A DNA stretch of 64,000 nt, from contig NW_026729139.1 in assembly GCF_030272615.1 (NCBI RefSeq), positions 62,001-126,000 on the forward strand, written 5' to 3'. The DNA is from Cryptomeria japonica (taxonomy: Eukaryota; Streptophyta; Pinopsida; Cupressales; Cupressaceae). Positions within the stretch are counted from its first letter, which is position 1; the number at the start of each line of letters is the position of its first letter. Below are positions 35,749 through 47,395 of the stretch, one piece after another. The notes beneath the pieces are model-generated. The model ran no database searches. It was not told where the DNA came from and worked only from the letters and a program-made list of their open reading frames with translations. A program made the position numbers and the translations under genes.

Positions 35749-38700
35749 ATGAAGTTCAAAAGTTTAACCTTGTTAGCGATCACAGCTTTCATTGGATTAC
35801 TCACTCGCTGCACACTCGCAAACCCAGATGGTAAGTTCTAATTCATTTCAATAAAGTTTTACTGTGATTGAAAAACAAGGTCTGTAATATTTGCTCTTGC
35901 ATTTTATGAAGGATTTCTAAGTATTAATTGTGGCGCTTCAAATAATGGCACGAATGGAGAGATCGACTGGATTACAGATTCCTTGTTCATCAAATACAGA
36001 AACACCTCCATTATGCCTCCATTCACTCTTATCAATACCCCCTACCAATATCAGTCAATGGCCTATTTTACAAATATGGAAGCCAATAAATATTGTTACT
36101 TACTGCCCGTGAGGCCTCATATACAATATCTAGTAAGGGTCAGTTTTTTTTTAAAGGGATTTGAAAATCTTCGTTTAGCAAGCACCTTCGACTTGTATAT
36201 AGAGGGAATCAATTGGGCAAAAGTGAAGCTGACAAATTCCCAAATGTATCGCCCTATGTATTACGAAATCATCCTGGCCCCCAAAAGGGATAGTATGACT
36301 TTATGCCTGGCTAGAAATTCAGACACACAAGAAAGTTATTATGTTTTCATTTCAACCATTAGGTTGAGGCCGCTACAACCTGCAATGTATAATACTTTCA
36401 CTGATTTCAACTACAGCGCTTTGCTTCTCTTCTATCGTATCAATTTTGGCAGCTCTTATGAGATAAGGTAAGCTTAACAACAATTTTGTTTGGCAGTTAG
36501 TTTTGAATCTGTTCTGTCCACCTTATCTAATGTAATGTCGTCATCGTGGTACAGTTTTCCCGACGACCAGTATGATCGCCTGTGGGAACCTCCTCAGGTC
36601 ACGTTAACATCAACTTATGTGATCAGCACGAATGACTCCTTTTTGGGGAGCATAAGAAACCAGCCACCTGTATCAGTACTAAAGACTGCTATTACGTCCC
36701 TTTTAGGGGAAGATCAGTTGCTTGTTTCGAACTGGCATATTCTTCCCCAGGGCATTTATTATTTTGCTGTTTACTTGTGCAACATCAATAAGACAAGTCT
36801 TTCAGGGAATAACACATTTCAGATCTTCATTGGCAATGTTCAAATCGCAGAAATAGTCGTTCCTGAGTATATGTACTGTTTGTCACCAGAAACTCGTCTA
36901 GAGCTTAGCACAACTGATTCTACAGATATAAGAATACGTTCAAAAACAGGATCCGAGATGAGGCCATTCATAAATGCAGCTGAAGCATATCAAATAGTAA
37001 AGATCACCAATATGACACACGCCGGAGATGGTACGTTTATTTCTCCATCTGCTAGTTTCTGCTTGCCTCATTATACCATATTATTTTTTATACTACATTG
37101 TTTCCAACATTTCTCCTAGAAATATCGCCTAATGTTTTAGTAAACATGTGACACAGTACTCGCTATTAGAAAAATAGCAGATACAGTGAATGTTCCAGAT
37201 GATTGGACAACAGGAGATCCATGTTTACCTGCAGGTTTACCATTAACTGGTGTTATGTGCAATGAGGAAGATCCTCCACGAGTGATTATTGTGTAAAATT
37301 CTTTCCTTAAAAATCATAGGAGTTCATTAAAACTTTTAGCAATGAATACATTAGGTTTCAGTACTGAAGGCTATTAACCCACATAACTTCAACTCTTTTC
37401 AGGAATTTAACAAACAAAGGTCTCACTGGCAACATACCTCCAACCATAGCCAACTTAACAGCATTAAAACAGTTGGTAAGACAAACTTTCAAACAAATTA
37501 AACATTCTATTTCGCAAATCATAGATGTAGCTCCCCTCAGTTCAATAAGTGACTAATAAGTTATGTTATTTGTTTTAGCTGTTAGGCAACAATAATTTTT
37601 CAGGTTCTATTCCAGACCTCAGCACACTGATGAACCTTACGTCATTGTAAGAGATCCTTCACTATCTTCTATCAAAAGCCTTATTCTTATATACACAGTT
37701 GAATGAGAAAGGCTGTTTATATGTGTTGATATTTAATTTCCTTGGCATGTCGAAGGCAACTGCAAAATAATCGACTGACTGGAGATATTCCGAGTTCATT
37801 AGAGAAGCTTCCCATGTTAAATGAGCTGTATATTTACTCATAACTTCTTTATCTTTTCTTCTAACTATTTTATTTATGTTTCGATACTTTAGTCAAAGGT
37901 AATGTTTAATTAATCAGTTTTGTTTCTAACTTGAAGCTTTTTATGTTGTTTAGTTTTTTGCAGAACAACAAATTAGATGGAGATGTGCCACCTGGTTTAG
38001 TTAAGCCTGGTTTAAACCTCCAGTATGAGGACATCCTTTCTTGACTTATTGCCTTGTATAACAAAAGGATAATTATTCAAATAATTTTTATGCTTTAACC
38101 TTTGGTATCTTAGTTCTTGAAGGTGGGCAGAGACAGAACATTACAATTCATTGCCCTTGCAGAAACAATTTACATGAGCCTCTTAAATAGAGGTCTTTCG
38201 AATTATCTAGAATGAGAAATAGTAAACAACGTGAAAATCAATGGGCGGTGAAGAGTCGGTGGCAAGTCGGTAATAAAGTCAACAACATTACTGCAGGAAA
38301 GTTCCATATTAAATAGTGCAGTTGGAAGAAGCTTCTCTTCGGTGGGAGAAATTAATGTCTTCCAACACTCCCCCCTAATTTCTACCACTAATTACATTAA
38401 TATTTACAATATTCAAATTTTCTCTTAAATATTCAAATTGATCTTGTGCTAATGCTTTTGTGAATATATCAGCGAGTTGCTCCTTTGATCTACAATGTTG
38501 TAGAATGATTTCTCCATTGTTGATTAATTCTCGAATGAAGTGATACCTAGTATCAATGTGCTTTGTCCTCTTGTGAAAAACATGATTCTTTGATAGTGCA
38601 ATGGTGGACTTGTTGTCACAATAGATTGTAGTAGGCTCCTTTTGCTCATGCTTTAGATCCTTCAAGACTCTTCGCATCCATACTGCTTGACATGCCGCTG

Positions 38701-41700
38701 ATGTACCTGCCACATACTCCGCTTCTGCTGATGAAATTGTCACGATTGGCTGCTTCTTTGATGCCCATGCCACAATACCTGTTCCAAGATGAAATGCATA
38801 TCCAGATGTACTCTTTCGATCATCTATATTTCCTGCAAAATCACTGTTAGTATATCCAATCAATTGAAAATCATTTGTGATGGAATACAATATTCCATAA
38901 TCCAGGGTTGCTGCAATATATCTCAATATTCTTTTTCCTGCTTGCCAATGTGAATTTTTGGGTGAGTCCATAAATCTAGAAATTAGACTGACTCCATACA
39001 TTATATCCGGCCTAGTTGCTATCAAATACATCAAACTGCCAACCAATTTTCTGAATATAGTTGTGTCAAAATCCATCTCATTATCTTCTCTGCTAAGTTT
39101 TATGCCTGTTGCTACAGGAGAAGAAACTGGACTACAATTTATCATTCTAAACCTTCTCAAAACATCTTTTGCATATTTACTTTGACAAATGAAAATGCCC
39201 TTATCATTTTGAGTGACTTCAATACCAAGAAAATATTTCATCAAACCCAAGTCTGTCATCTCAAATTCTTTCTTCATTTCAAATTTAAACATGTCAATAG
39301 AAAGATTGCCTATAAAGATCAAATCATCAACATACAAGCAAACAATCAAAATCTGACCTTGTTCATTGACCTTGATGTAAAGCGTGGGCTCACTAGTGCA
39401 TCTATTGAATCCATTCTTCAACATGTATGAATCTATCCTGCTATACCAAGCTCTTGGTACTTGCTTCAATCCATAGAGTGCCTTCTTCAACTTGTAAACC
39501 TTGCCTTCATATCCTTTTATCTCATATCCTGGTGGTTGCTGCACATATATTTCTTCTTCCAAATATCCATTCAAAAAGGCTGATTTAACATCCATTTGAT
39601 AAACCTGCCAATTGTTTTGAGCTGCAATAGCTAGTACCATTCTAACAGTATCAAGTCTTGCTACAGGTGCAAATGTTTCATTATAATCAACCCCATATTC
39701 TTGTACAAACCCCTTAGCTACCAATCTTGCCTTATGTTTGTCAATTTCTCCATTTGCTTTATACTTAGTTTTATAAACCCATTTCACACCTATGCATTCT
39801 TTGTCTTTAGGCAAATCAACTAATTTCCATGTATTATTTTTCTCAATAGATTCCATTTCATCATTCATTGCATTAATCCAATGTTCATCCTTAATTGCAT
39901 CTTCAAAATATATAGGATCTTGAGCAAATAAAGCAAAGTTTGATTGCAAATCTATCTTATCTCCTTGATCATAAATTTCTTGCAAACTTTTAGTCTTCTT
40001 ACTTCTAAGCCTTGGTCTCAATGATGCAAGTGTAGGATTTGAGTCATTACTTACTTGTGGACTTGATGAATCTCCTTGCTCAACTTGCCTTTGTGAGTTA
40101 TCTCCTTGTGTATTTCTTGATGGAGTTCCTCCTTGTTCATTTGATTGATCTTCTTGGTCTTCTTGATCTTTTCCTTCTTGTTCATTGTATGGCATTGTCG
40201 TAGCACCTGTAATTGTATTGTCTATACTTCCATTCCAAGATTCTTCTTCTTTGAACACAACATCTCTACTTACAATGACCTTTTTGGTTATAGGATTAAA
40301 CAACTTATATGCCTTAGAATATTCATCATAACCAATAAAAATGCATTTTTCACTCTTATCATCCAACTTACTTCTTGTTTCCTTAGGCACATGTGCATAT
40401 GCAATACAACCAAATACTCTAAAATGAGAAACACTATGATGCTTACCACTCCATGCCTGTTGTGGAATCATGTCTATCACAATCTTTGTTGGACTTCTGT
40501 TCAAAATATAAACTGCACAAGCAACTGCTTCAGCCCAATACTCATTAGGTAGATTCTTACCTTTTAACATGCTCCTTGCCATCTCCATTATTGTTCGATT
40601 CTTCCTTTCTGCGACACCATTCTGCTGAGGTGTGTAACTTGTAGTGAATTGCTTCTTTATTCCATGATACCTGCAATAATCCAAAAATTCATTTGACTTG
40701 TATTCTCCTCCTCTATCTGATCTCAATACCTTGATGGATAAACCACTCTGTTTTTCAACCAATGCCTTGAACTCCTTGAATTTGCCAAATGTCTCAGATT
40801 TATATTTGAGAAAAAAAACCCATGTTTTTCTACTAAAATCATCAATGAATGTTAGAAAATAAATGCTCCCCCCTAATGATGGTGTTTTCATTGGACCACA
40901 TAAATCTGTATGCACAATTTCTAAAGGTGCCCAAGCTCTGTAAGTCATTTCTTTTGAAAACTTTTGCCTATGTTGCTTAGCCAAAATACAACTTTCACAT
41001 GAACTCAATGGTGCTTCAATAGGGGGTAAACCTCTTACCATATCCTTTCTTTGCAACAAACATAATCCTTTGAAATTTAGATGACCATACCTCAAATGCC
41101 ATTTCCATGCTTGATCTTGATTTGATGCCTTGAAACTTACTCCCATCTCCTCCATCATTTCACTCTTCATGCGAAGTGGGAACATTTTGTTGTTTGTCAT
41201 TTCAACCTTTGCAATCACCATGTTACTAGGAGAAATATCAAATATAGTGCAAACATTATTTTCAAAAGCAACTCTATAACCTTTTTGAATAAGTTGTCCC
41301 ACACTTATGAGATTATGCTTCAAACCAGGTACAAAATAAACATCAGGAATAGTTTTCTTACCAAGCTTTGTTATCACCTTAATTGCACCTTTTCCCATGA
41401 CTTCAACAATGTTATCATTGCCCAATTTAATTTCTGATTTAACTGAAGTATCCAAATTCTCAAAAAAATCTTTATTTCCAATCATATGATTACTACACCC
41501 ACTATCTAGAAACCAAATATTACTTGAATTTTCTTGAGCTACATGACATGTAATAAACAATGTCTCAGAACTACTCTCAAAAAAATTTGCATTTTGCTTT
41601 CCCATATCTGCTTGTTTCTTTCGACATTCATTTGCCAAGTGACCATACTTCTTACAATAATAACATTGAACATTTGTTTTGTCATACCTTTGTGATGCCT

Positions 41701-44700
41701 GATTGTTATTGCGGCCCCTTGGAATGAAATTTTGATTTCTCCTTCCTCCTGGATCTGGACTCTTTCTTTCTTCTCTTTGGTAACTATATCTTCCTCTTCC
41801 TCTTCCTCTGAATCCTGAATTTCCTCTTCCTCTGCCTCTGCCAAATGTCATTTGTGTTTTGAATGCATTCTCTAATGAGCTATTGTCATTCCTATTCCAC
41901 CTGTCTTCAAAATTTTTTAAAGAACCAACCAACTCATCTATAGAATATGTAGTCAAATCTTTAGATTCTTCAATTACCACAACAATTGCATCAAATTTTT
42001 TAGGCAAACTTCTTAAAACCTTTTCTACAACCTTTTGATCTGTTAAGTCATCACCATTCTGCCTTATTTGATTAATCAAATTTGTAACACGATATGTAAA
42101 TTGATCTACTGATTCAGAATCCTTCATTTGCAAATTTTCAAATTCTCTTCTAAGTGCTTGTAGTTTGGCAATTTTTACCTTACTAGTACCTTGATATGTT
42201 GTCTCTAGGATGTCCCATGCTTGCTTGGCTGTAGTGGCTGGTTTAATCCTTCCGACAACCGAATCATCCAATGCTTGCCCGATTATCTGCAAAGCCCTTC
42301 TATCCTTTTGCCTATTTTCTTCAAGCTTTTTCTTATCATCTGGACTCAAGGTAGACTCATTTTTACATTTTCTTATCATGTCAACTTCATTCTAAAAGCC
42401 CAATTATCATAATTTTTACCAGAAAATATTGGAATTAAAGGTTGAAAGTTACCAGATGCCATATTTTGACCAAAAAAAAAAAAATTACTCCAAACTCTAA
42501 CAGTATACTTAATGCCTTAATCAACCAATTCCTTATAATCCAAACATCATCAAAACAAACTCCTTTTGAAACACCTAGGGCCACAGTCTCAATATAATGC
42601 CACAAACCCTATTTAATGCCATGAATAGGAACATACCAATACGATGTCTAAAAACCACAGTGGATGAATCTGGAATAGTGACACCTTAATACTTTGCGAA
42701 TTCAATCAAGTAAAATATGGCCTGCGTGCCCTCAACAATAATCTCCTGCAATCTGGCTTTGCCGTTAAAATAAAAACTGTGCTCAATAGTCTCCTTGACA
42801 CAGCCTGACTGAGATCTTCTTATGGCTGCAAACACTTGCTTTCACTGCAGCTTCTACGATGGCCTTCTCCTCTCTGACTAATTCGATGACAACTCAATCT
42901 GCCTTTGCAATCTGCATAAACACAACAATCTACCAATTTTTATTTGCCTGAGCTCTGATACCACATGAAGGTGGGCAGAGACAGAACATTACAATTCATT
43001 GCCCTTGCAGAAACAATTTACATGAGCCTCTTAAATAGAGGTCTTTCGAATTATCTAGAATGAGAAACAGTAAACAACGTGAAAATCAATGGGCGGTGAA
43101 GAGTCGGTGGCAAGTCGGTAATAAAGTCAACAACATTACTGCAGGAAAGTTCCATATTAAATAGTGCAGTTGGAAGAAGCTTCTCTTCGGTGGGAGAAAT
43201 TAATGTCTTCCAACAGTTCTTAGTTGTTTATATTAGATAAACAGATAAAACTATATTAAATTAGAAATTGAAATAATTTTATTAAGATTTTTAAATAACA
43301 ATAATTTATTTGTCTTAACCTTTGACATTTTAATTGTTTGGTCTGCACTGCAGAGTTCTTCCTCAAAGTAAGTTTCTACAGGACAAGAAAAACAAAGAAA
43401 AAGGTAGGATTATAGGACCTGCTATTGGCTGTTCGGTTCTGTTAATCCTTCTGATATTCGGGATTTATCAATGGAGGTGCAAATATAATCAAGGATGTCT
43501 CACCATAAACAATTCTACTATGCAACCTCAGCATTCATGTACAGGTCTTTTTTGAATCCTTGTCACTTGAAAATGGTTTATTTAAAACTAAGAATTATTA
43601 TTTTAGATCTTCTATCTCGTATCTTTAAGTATTGAGTCATGTTGGAAACCTTTGTTCTATCTTCTCTTTCGAAACAGATAAAGATGATCCAAATGAATTT
43701 CAAAAAGTGGTGGTAGAATATAGTGAAGAAGATATTAAAGCAGCTACAAACAACTATTCTACAATCATTGGTAAGGGAGGCTTTGGCATTGTGTTTTATG
43801 GTCAACTATCAGGAAACGATGTTGCAGTGAAGATACTTTCAACTGATTCATGTCAAGGAAAACAAGAATTTCGAAATGAGGTTCTTCCTTTCTTCAAAAA
43901 TATTGAATGCATTATTTAAGACAAGAATTTTATTTACCCCTCGTACTCCTATTTCATCACAAGTTGCCTGTTTAACACACGGTGCTTTTGTTCTTGGCTC
44001 CAGGTAACTCTCCTTTCAAGGGTACACCACAAGAATCTTGTAAATCTTCTTGGGTATTGTAGACAGCCTATAGTTGCCTTACTATACGAATTTATGGAAT
44101 ATGGAACATTGACGAACCATATACACGGTATAGTTTATTCCATGGTGGTCTCAATAAAATTAATGTAAACAAATTTTAACAAAAAGACTTACTATTCTAT
44201 TTACAGGCTCTGCTAAACGAGAGAGACCACTTGATTGGCAAACTAGGATTAATATTGCTCTACAAGCTGCAGAGGGTAAATTGTACAAGTCATAGGTTTC
44301 AGGTTTTTAAATGTTTATTGTATGTAAAATTGCTTCTACACATTACAAATTTCTTATGTGGTTTGCAGGTTTGCTATACCTTCATGAGGGTTGTAGCCCT
44401 CCTATCATACACAGAGATATTAAATGCACTAATATACTTTTGGATAAAAATATGTCTGCCAAGATTACTGACTTTGGTTTATCAAAGTTACTGCAAAACT
44501 CTCGAAGCCATGTAACAACAGAAGTCAAGGGCACCCTCGGCTATCTTGATCCCGAGTATTTTCATACTTCACCATTATAGTATCTTTTTAACATTTATCA
44601 AATAATTTACAGTACGCTAATTTTCAAACTTGATGCAGATATTATGGAACGTCGTCATTAAATGAAAAGAGTGATGTCTATAGTTTTGGTGTAGTTTTAT

Positions 44701-45073
44701 TCGAGATTATTTCTGGAGTACCACCCAAGGAGGGAATTGTTGAATCGGTAAACATTTAAAATATAATCTATTTTATTTTTATCATTAATAATAATATGGA
44801 ATTCTCATTTTCCTCATTATACAGGCTAAAATATTGCTTTCATGCGGGAGAATAGCAGACTTGATGGATTCTTTGTTGGGTGGCCAATATAGTTTAGAAT
44901 CTGCATGGAGAGTTGCAGAGGTTGCGTACAATTTTGTGGAACCAAGACCAGTAAATAGACCCACTATGAATACTGTTGTGAAAGAGCTAGCAGAAGCAAA
45001 GGCACTTGTATCACATGATGGCATTAAACCTACATCTTTAAAAGTACTGGACGACGTGCCTAAAGCTCGATAG
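35749..45073 (+). CDS. Malectin-like LRR receptor-like Ser/Thr kinase, gene B (15 exons)
   Basis: Exons: 35749-35830, 35912-36467, 36555-37030, 37157-37292, 37403-37475, 37579-37646, 37756-37827, 37954-38022, 43354-43544, 43678-43880, 44004-44127, 44207-44275, 44369-44555, 44639-44747, 44825-45073. Introns are GT-AG and the sum is 2,664 nt, one open frame of 887 codons. Residues 1-24 are a signal peptide. A malectin-like ectodomain runs to about 370, then short LRRs (about 415-510; [18 protein letters not shown]), a transmembrane helix (about 530-551) and the kinase. Kinase motifs are GKGGFG, VAVK (Lys about 626), HRD, DFG and GTLGYLDPE. The HRD form predicts an active RD kinase at the plasma membrane. 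Length and layout fit LRR-RLK subfamily I. Ligand is unknown. Intron 8 holds Copia-2. The intron 2 acceptor and the weak GTCTTT donor of exon 9 need cDNA. Confidence 0.88.
38113..38117. other. Target-site duplication of Copia-2 (left)
   Basis: GTTCT immediately before the LTR; the same five bases follow the right LTR at 43,216-43,220. The empty site is visible in copy A near 1,190-1,196. Confidence 0.95.
38118..38367 (-). repeat. Copia-2 3' LTR
   Basis: 250 bp; on the + strand begins TGAAGGTGGGC and ends CTTCCAACA. It matches the other LTR except T versus C within GAGAAA(T/C)AGTAAAC. Confidence 0.97.
38368..38376 (-). promoter_or_regulatory. Copia-2 polypurine tract
   Basis: Minus-strand AGGGGGGAG directly beside the 3' LTR, the expected position for plus-strand priming. 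The gag-pol stop region overlaps it closely. Confidence 0.85.
38375..42379 (-). CDS. Copia-2 Gag-Pol polyprotein (1,334 codons)
   Basis: One uninterrupted frame with domains in copia order. Gag of UBN2 type (about 1-170); RGRGRG-rich linker (180-200); CCHC knuckle [14 protein letters not shown] (239-252); protease [11 protein letters not shown] (DSG at 292-294). Integrase: pre-integrase [10 protein letters not shown] (about 427), D492, D555 and E591 ([14 protein letters not shown]). [14 protein letters not shown] (927-938) and YVDD (1016-1019). RNase [11 protein letters not shown] and [10 protein letters not shown]. One oddity is NSDFAG where copia RNase H usually has DSDWAG, so the first Asp is missing. 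The first in-frame Met, 42,379, is not the natural start; about 25 codons of the usual N-terminus are lost. It would act in virus-like particles to copy and insert element RNA. Confidence 0.93.
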   Translation of the reverse strand: MIRKCKNESTLSPDDKKKLEENRQKDRRALQIIGQALDDSVVGRIKPATTAKQAWDILETTYQGTSKVKIAKLQALRREFENLQMKDSESVDQFTYRVTNLINQIRQNGDDLTDQKVVEKVLRSLPKKFDAIVVVIEESKDLTTYSIDELVGSLKNFEDRWNRNDNSSLENAFKTQMTFGRGRGRGNSGFRGRGRGRYSYQREERKSPDPGGRRNQNFIPRGRNNNQASQRYDKTNVQCYYCKKYGHLANECRKKQADMGKQNANFFESSSETLFITCHVAQENSSNIWFLDSGCSNHMIGNKDFFENLDTSVKSEIKLGNDNIVEVMGKGAIKVITKLGKKTIPDVYFVPGLKHNLISVGQLIQKGYRVAFENNVCTIFDISPSNMVIAKVEMTNNKMFPLRMKSEMMEEMGVSFKASNQDQAWKWHLRYGHLNFKGLCLLQRKDMVRGLPPIEAPLSSCESCILAKQHRQKFSKEMTYRAWAPLEIVHTDLCGPMKTPSLGGSIYFLTFIDDFSRKTWVFFLKYKSETFGKFKEFKALVEKQSGLSIKVLRSDRGGEYKSNEFLDYCRYHGIKKQFTTSYTPQQNGVAERKNRTIMEMARSMLKGKNLPNEYWAEAVACAVYILNRSPTKIVIDMIPQQAWSGKHHSVSHFRVFGCIAYAHVPKETRSKLDDKSEKCIFIGYDEYSKAYKLFNPITKKVIVSRDVVFKEEESWNGSIDNTITGATTMPYNEQEGKDQEDQEDQSNEQGGTPSRNTQGDNSQRQVEQGDSSSPQVSNDSNPTLASLRPRLRSKKTKSLQEIYDQGDKIDLQSNFALFAQDPIYFEDAIKDEHWINAMNDEMESIEKNNTWKLVDLPKDKECIGVKWVYKTKYKANGEIDKHKARLVAKGFVQEYGVDYNETFAPVARLDTVRMVLAIAAQNNWQVYQMDVKSAFLNGYLEEEIYVQQPPGYEIKGYEGKVYKLKKALYGLKQVPRAWYSRIDSYMLKNGFNRCTSEPTLYIKVNEQGQILIVCLYVDDLIFIGNLSIDMFKFEMKKEFEMTDLGLMKYFLGIEVTQNDKGIFICQSKYAKDVLRRFRMINCSPVSSPVATGIKLSREDNEMDFDTTIFRKLVGSLMYLIATRPDIMYGVSLISRFMDSPKNSHWQAGKRILRYIAATLDYGILYSITNDFQLIGYTNSDFAGNIDDRKSTSGYAFHLGTGIVAWASKKQPIVTISSAEAEYVAGTSAACQAVWMRRVLKDLKHEQKEPTTIYCDNKSTIALSKNHVFHKRTKHIDTRYHFIRELINNGEIILQHCRSKEQLADIFTKALAQDQFEYLRENLNIVNINVISGRN
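42380..42965 (-). other. Copia-2 leader with displaced gag start
   Basis: On the minus strand a 28-codon frame begins at ATG 42,462 with [19 protein letters not shown], a typical start of this type of Gag, and stops at TGA directly after FRMK-L-T. The long frame starts in another phase within a few bases (ATG at 42,379). A deletion with a frame change has therefore removed the junction of the Gag N-terminus. The rest of the leader (about 42,470-42,950) has no coding content. Confidence 0.8.
42952..42963 (-). promoter_or_regulatory. Copia-2 primer binding site
   Basis: Minus-strand TGGTATCAGAGC, complementary to initiator-Met tRNA, two bases from the 5' LTR. Identical to the Copia-1 PBS. Confidence 0.95.
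42966..43215 (-). repeat. Copia-2 5' LTR
   Basis: 250 bp, followed at 43,216-43,220 by the target duplication GTTCT. Drives element transcription toward lower coordinates, that is antisense to gene B. Confidence 0.97.
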
Positions 45074-46256
45074 CCATACCATTGTGAATCTGCTTCACTA
45101 GACGAAACATGCCCACTTAGCAGTGTCTGTCTTTTCAAATATAAACATTATAGTAATTATAACATTAAGTGGTTAAGGATCAGCTAATGAAGATCCAAAA
45201 CATAATATTATTTAACTTAATCTTCAATATAGTATTAAGTGGTCATAGTTATTTAAATTGTTGGGTTCTTCTTATATTTAAAAAAATAGTGATAGCATAT
45301 TTAAATCTATAATATTAGAGTACTTAATTTGAATGATTTTCTAGTGTATAATATCCATATTTTTATAATATCTTATTATCATATTAGATTTCAGATTTCA
45401 ATTGTTCATCCATCAAATCTAAGTTATTCTTAAAGTCATTTCCAAGAATCAATCAATTGGATGCAATTAAATGCTACCTATTTTGGTACTTAGACAATTT
45501 AATCCTGCAAAAGAATATCATTGACATATCGAAGAGTAATTCAATGGTATTGGGTACAATTTTGTTTCTTTTTAAATAGACTTTTAATCTAATATTGATG
45601 CTTTATTTTAGCTATAAATTTAAACAGGTTTTAAAATTAACTAGTTTTGATAGTTCGTTTTCAAAAGCATACTACATGTATATGTATTCAAATTGATATT
45701 GCATAAAAGAAATCTCTTTGTTAGGCAATGTTGTTTATTACACGTGTTCCAAGACCATGAAGAGATCAAACCCACCACCCAAACAAAGAAAAAAGTAGTA
45801 TAAGTGAAAAATTGTCTAAAGAAACATACACTACATTTAAATGAGTTCAAGAGCCAAGGATACAAAACCTATGATTTAGAGAAGCACAAACACAACACCC
45901 ACAATCTAAATTTAAACTAGAATAAGATATTTAGACACTATTAATATTGATGAATAAAAGACCACTCTTGATAGGATGAAATACTAGCATTATCACATGA
46001 ACTCATCAACTCTTATCGTAAGGGTTTGTAAAAACCCTTTCACACCTTAAAAAACCAAAATATTGACCTACCTCCTTAACCTATACTGTCAGCCTTAATT
46101 CTATCCTTCACAATATGGACATTAGAACCAACACCCTTAACTCAAAGCCAAGAAAGAAGAACCTAGATTGTACTAGAATAACCATATCAACGAAATCCTC
46201 CATAGCAGTATTGCTCATATGAATTAACATTTTAAAAAATTAAAATAAAATTAAAA

Positions 46257-47060
46257 AAGATGGCTCTTAATATTTTCCAAATACCAATGGGAAAAACTGG
46301 TAGGGAAATTTAAGGAAAAGTTAACACAGTTTCAGTTTTTATGAGGCAATAAAATGAAACCTTGGGCATTCGTGTTTGTTTCGATGTCTTGTTCATTTAG
46401 AAGTTAGTTTATAATGTTCCTTAAATGCAGTTGATAGGAAAAATTATAATTTTTCAATAGCACGGAAAAGGAAATTAAATATTTTATTCTTAATCATGAC
46501 TAAGTCATCGTATATTCCTTCGGCCTTCATCATTTTTCTTGTCTTTGCTTCCCATTCAAAATGATTTTACTTTTCTTTGCCCGCATTTCAGCAGAGAAAA
46601 TCAATGACGATATTTTAGGTTAACGTAAAATAAATATATTTTATTTCCTCGATTTCAGCAGAGTAAAATATGTAAAATTGAAACAGTTGAACACTGGAAT
46701 TTGGTGAGAATCTATTTTCATTTTGTTTTTTATTTATTTAAAAATGACTTTACTTTCTGATTTGAACAGTGAAGTATGAATCTATTTTTTTTATTTTTTT
46801 TCAAAATCAAAATAAAGAAAAACATTGGTAATGATTAGTAGAAATTTCTACCCCCTCTTTATTCAATGGGTCGTGCTCTTTCTAAATCATTTTTCTTTTT
46901 TTAAGTGGGTGTATTTCTTTTCTTCTTTCTTTAATGACATGTCTAATCTTATTCTAAACATTGCATTTTTTTTTATGGTTTTATCAAATATCTTTCAGTA
47001 AGTTAATTTTTAAAATTATTGTATTTTTACGAAATACTTTTTAAACAAGTTAATTGCATC
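46257..47060 (+). other. Block present only in copy B, part similar to the gene B upstream region
   Basis: Copy A lacks this roughly 0.8 kb (its joint is near 4,210-4,215). About 46,470-46,685 aligns in the same orientation with about 35,040-35,280. Shared phrases include TTTATTCTTAATCA, GCTTCCCATTCAAA and TTTTATTTCCTCGA followed by TTCAGCAGAGTAA. A second patch near 46,911-46,950 matches 35,278-35,320. It looks like a fragment of a kinase-gene promoter lying downstream of gene B, with no coding part following it. Confidence 0.65.
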
Positions 47061-47139
47061 TTTTATCACATATTTTCTAAATTAGTATAAAATTTCATAT
47101 TTTGTCAAATATTTTTAAATGAGTTATGTGATAAAAATT

Positions 47140-47395
47140 GTGATTTTATCAAATAGCTTTGAACAAATCAGTTTGTGAAAAAAGTATGCTCTATCAAATA
47201 CATTTGAATAAATTATTGTTAAAATAAACTATAATTCTTTCAACTATTTTTGAACAAATTAATATGGGAAAAAATGTTGCTCTATCAACTACCTTTGAAC
47301 AAGTTAATTTGTGAAAAAAATTCATAATCCTATCAATTATATTTGAACAAATTAATGTGAGAAAAAATGGCATTCTATCAAATACCTAGTTAACA
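47140..47395. repeat. Degenerate tandem repeat, about five units (copy B)
   Basis: Counterpart of 4,285-4,545 with the same diverged units, so the array predates the duplication. Confidence 0.6.

Larger units (their letters stand above)
38118..43215 (-). mobile_element. Copia-2: young Ty1/copia retrotransposon in intron 8 of gene B
   Basis: 5,098 bp, antisense to the gene. LTRs are 38,118-38,367 and 42,966-43,215, each 250 bp and differing at one position by eye. PBS, one long gag-pol frame and PPT are all present, with a perfect 5-bp target duplication GTTCT. Copy A has the empty site, so insertion followed the segmental duplication. The near-identical LTRs point to recent insertion. The start of gag is damaged (see the leader entry), so self-sufficiency is doubtful. 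Confidence 0.97.

Noticed and set aside
40145..40552. 135-codon + strand frame inside Copia-2
   Set aside because: Antisense shadow of the intact Gag-Pol frame.
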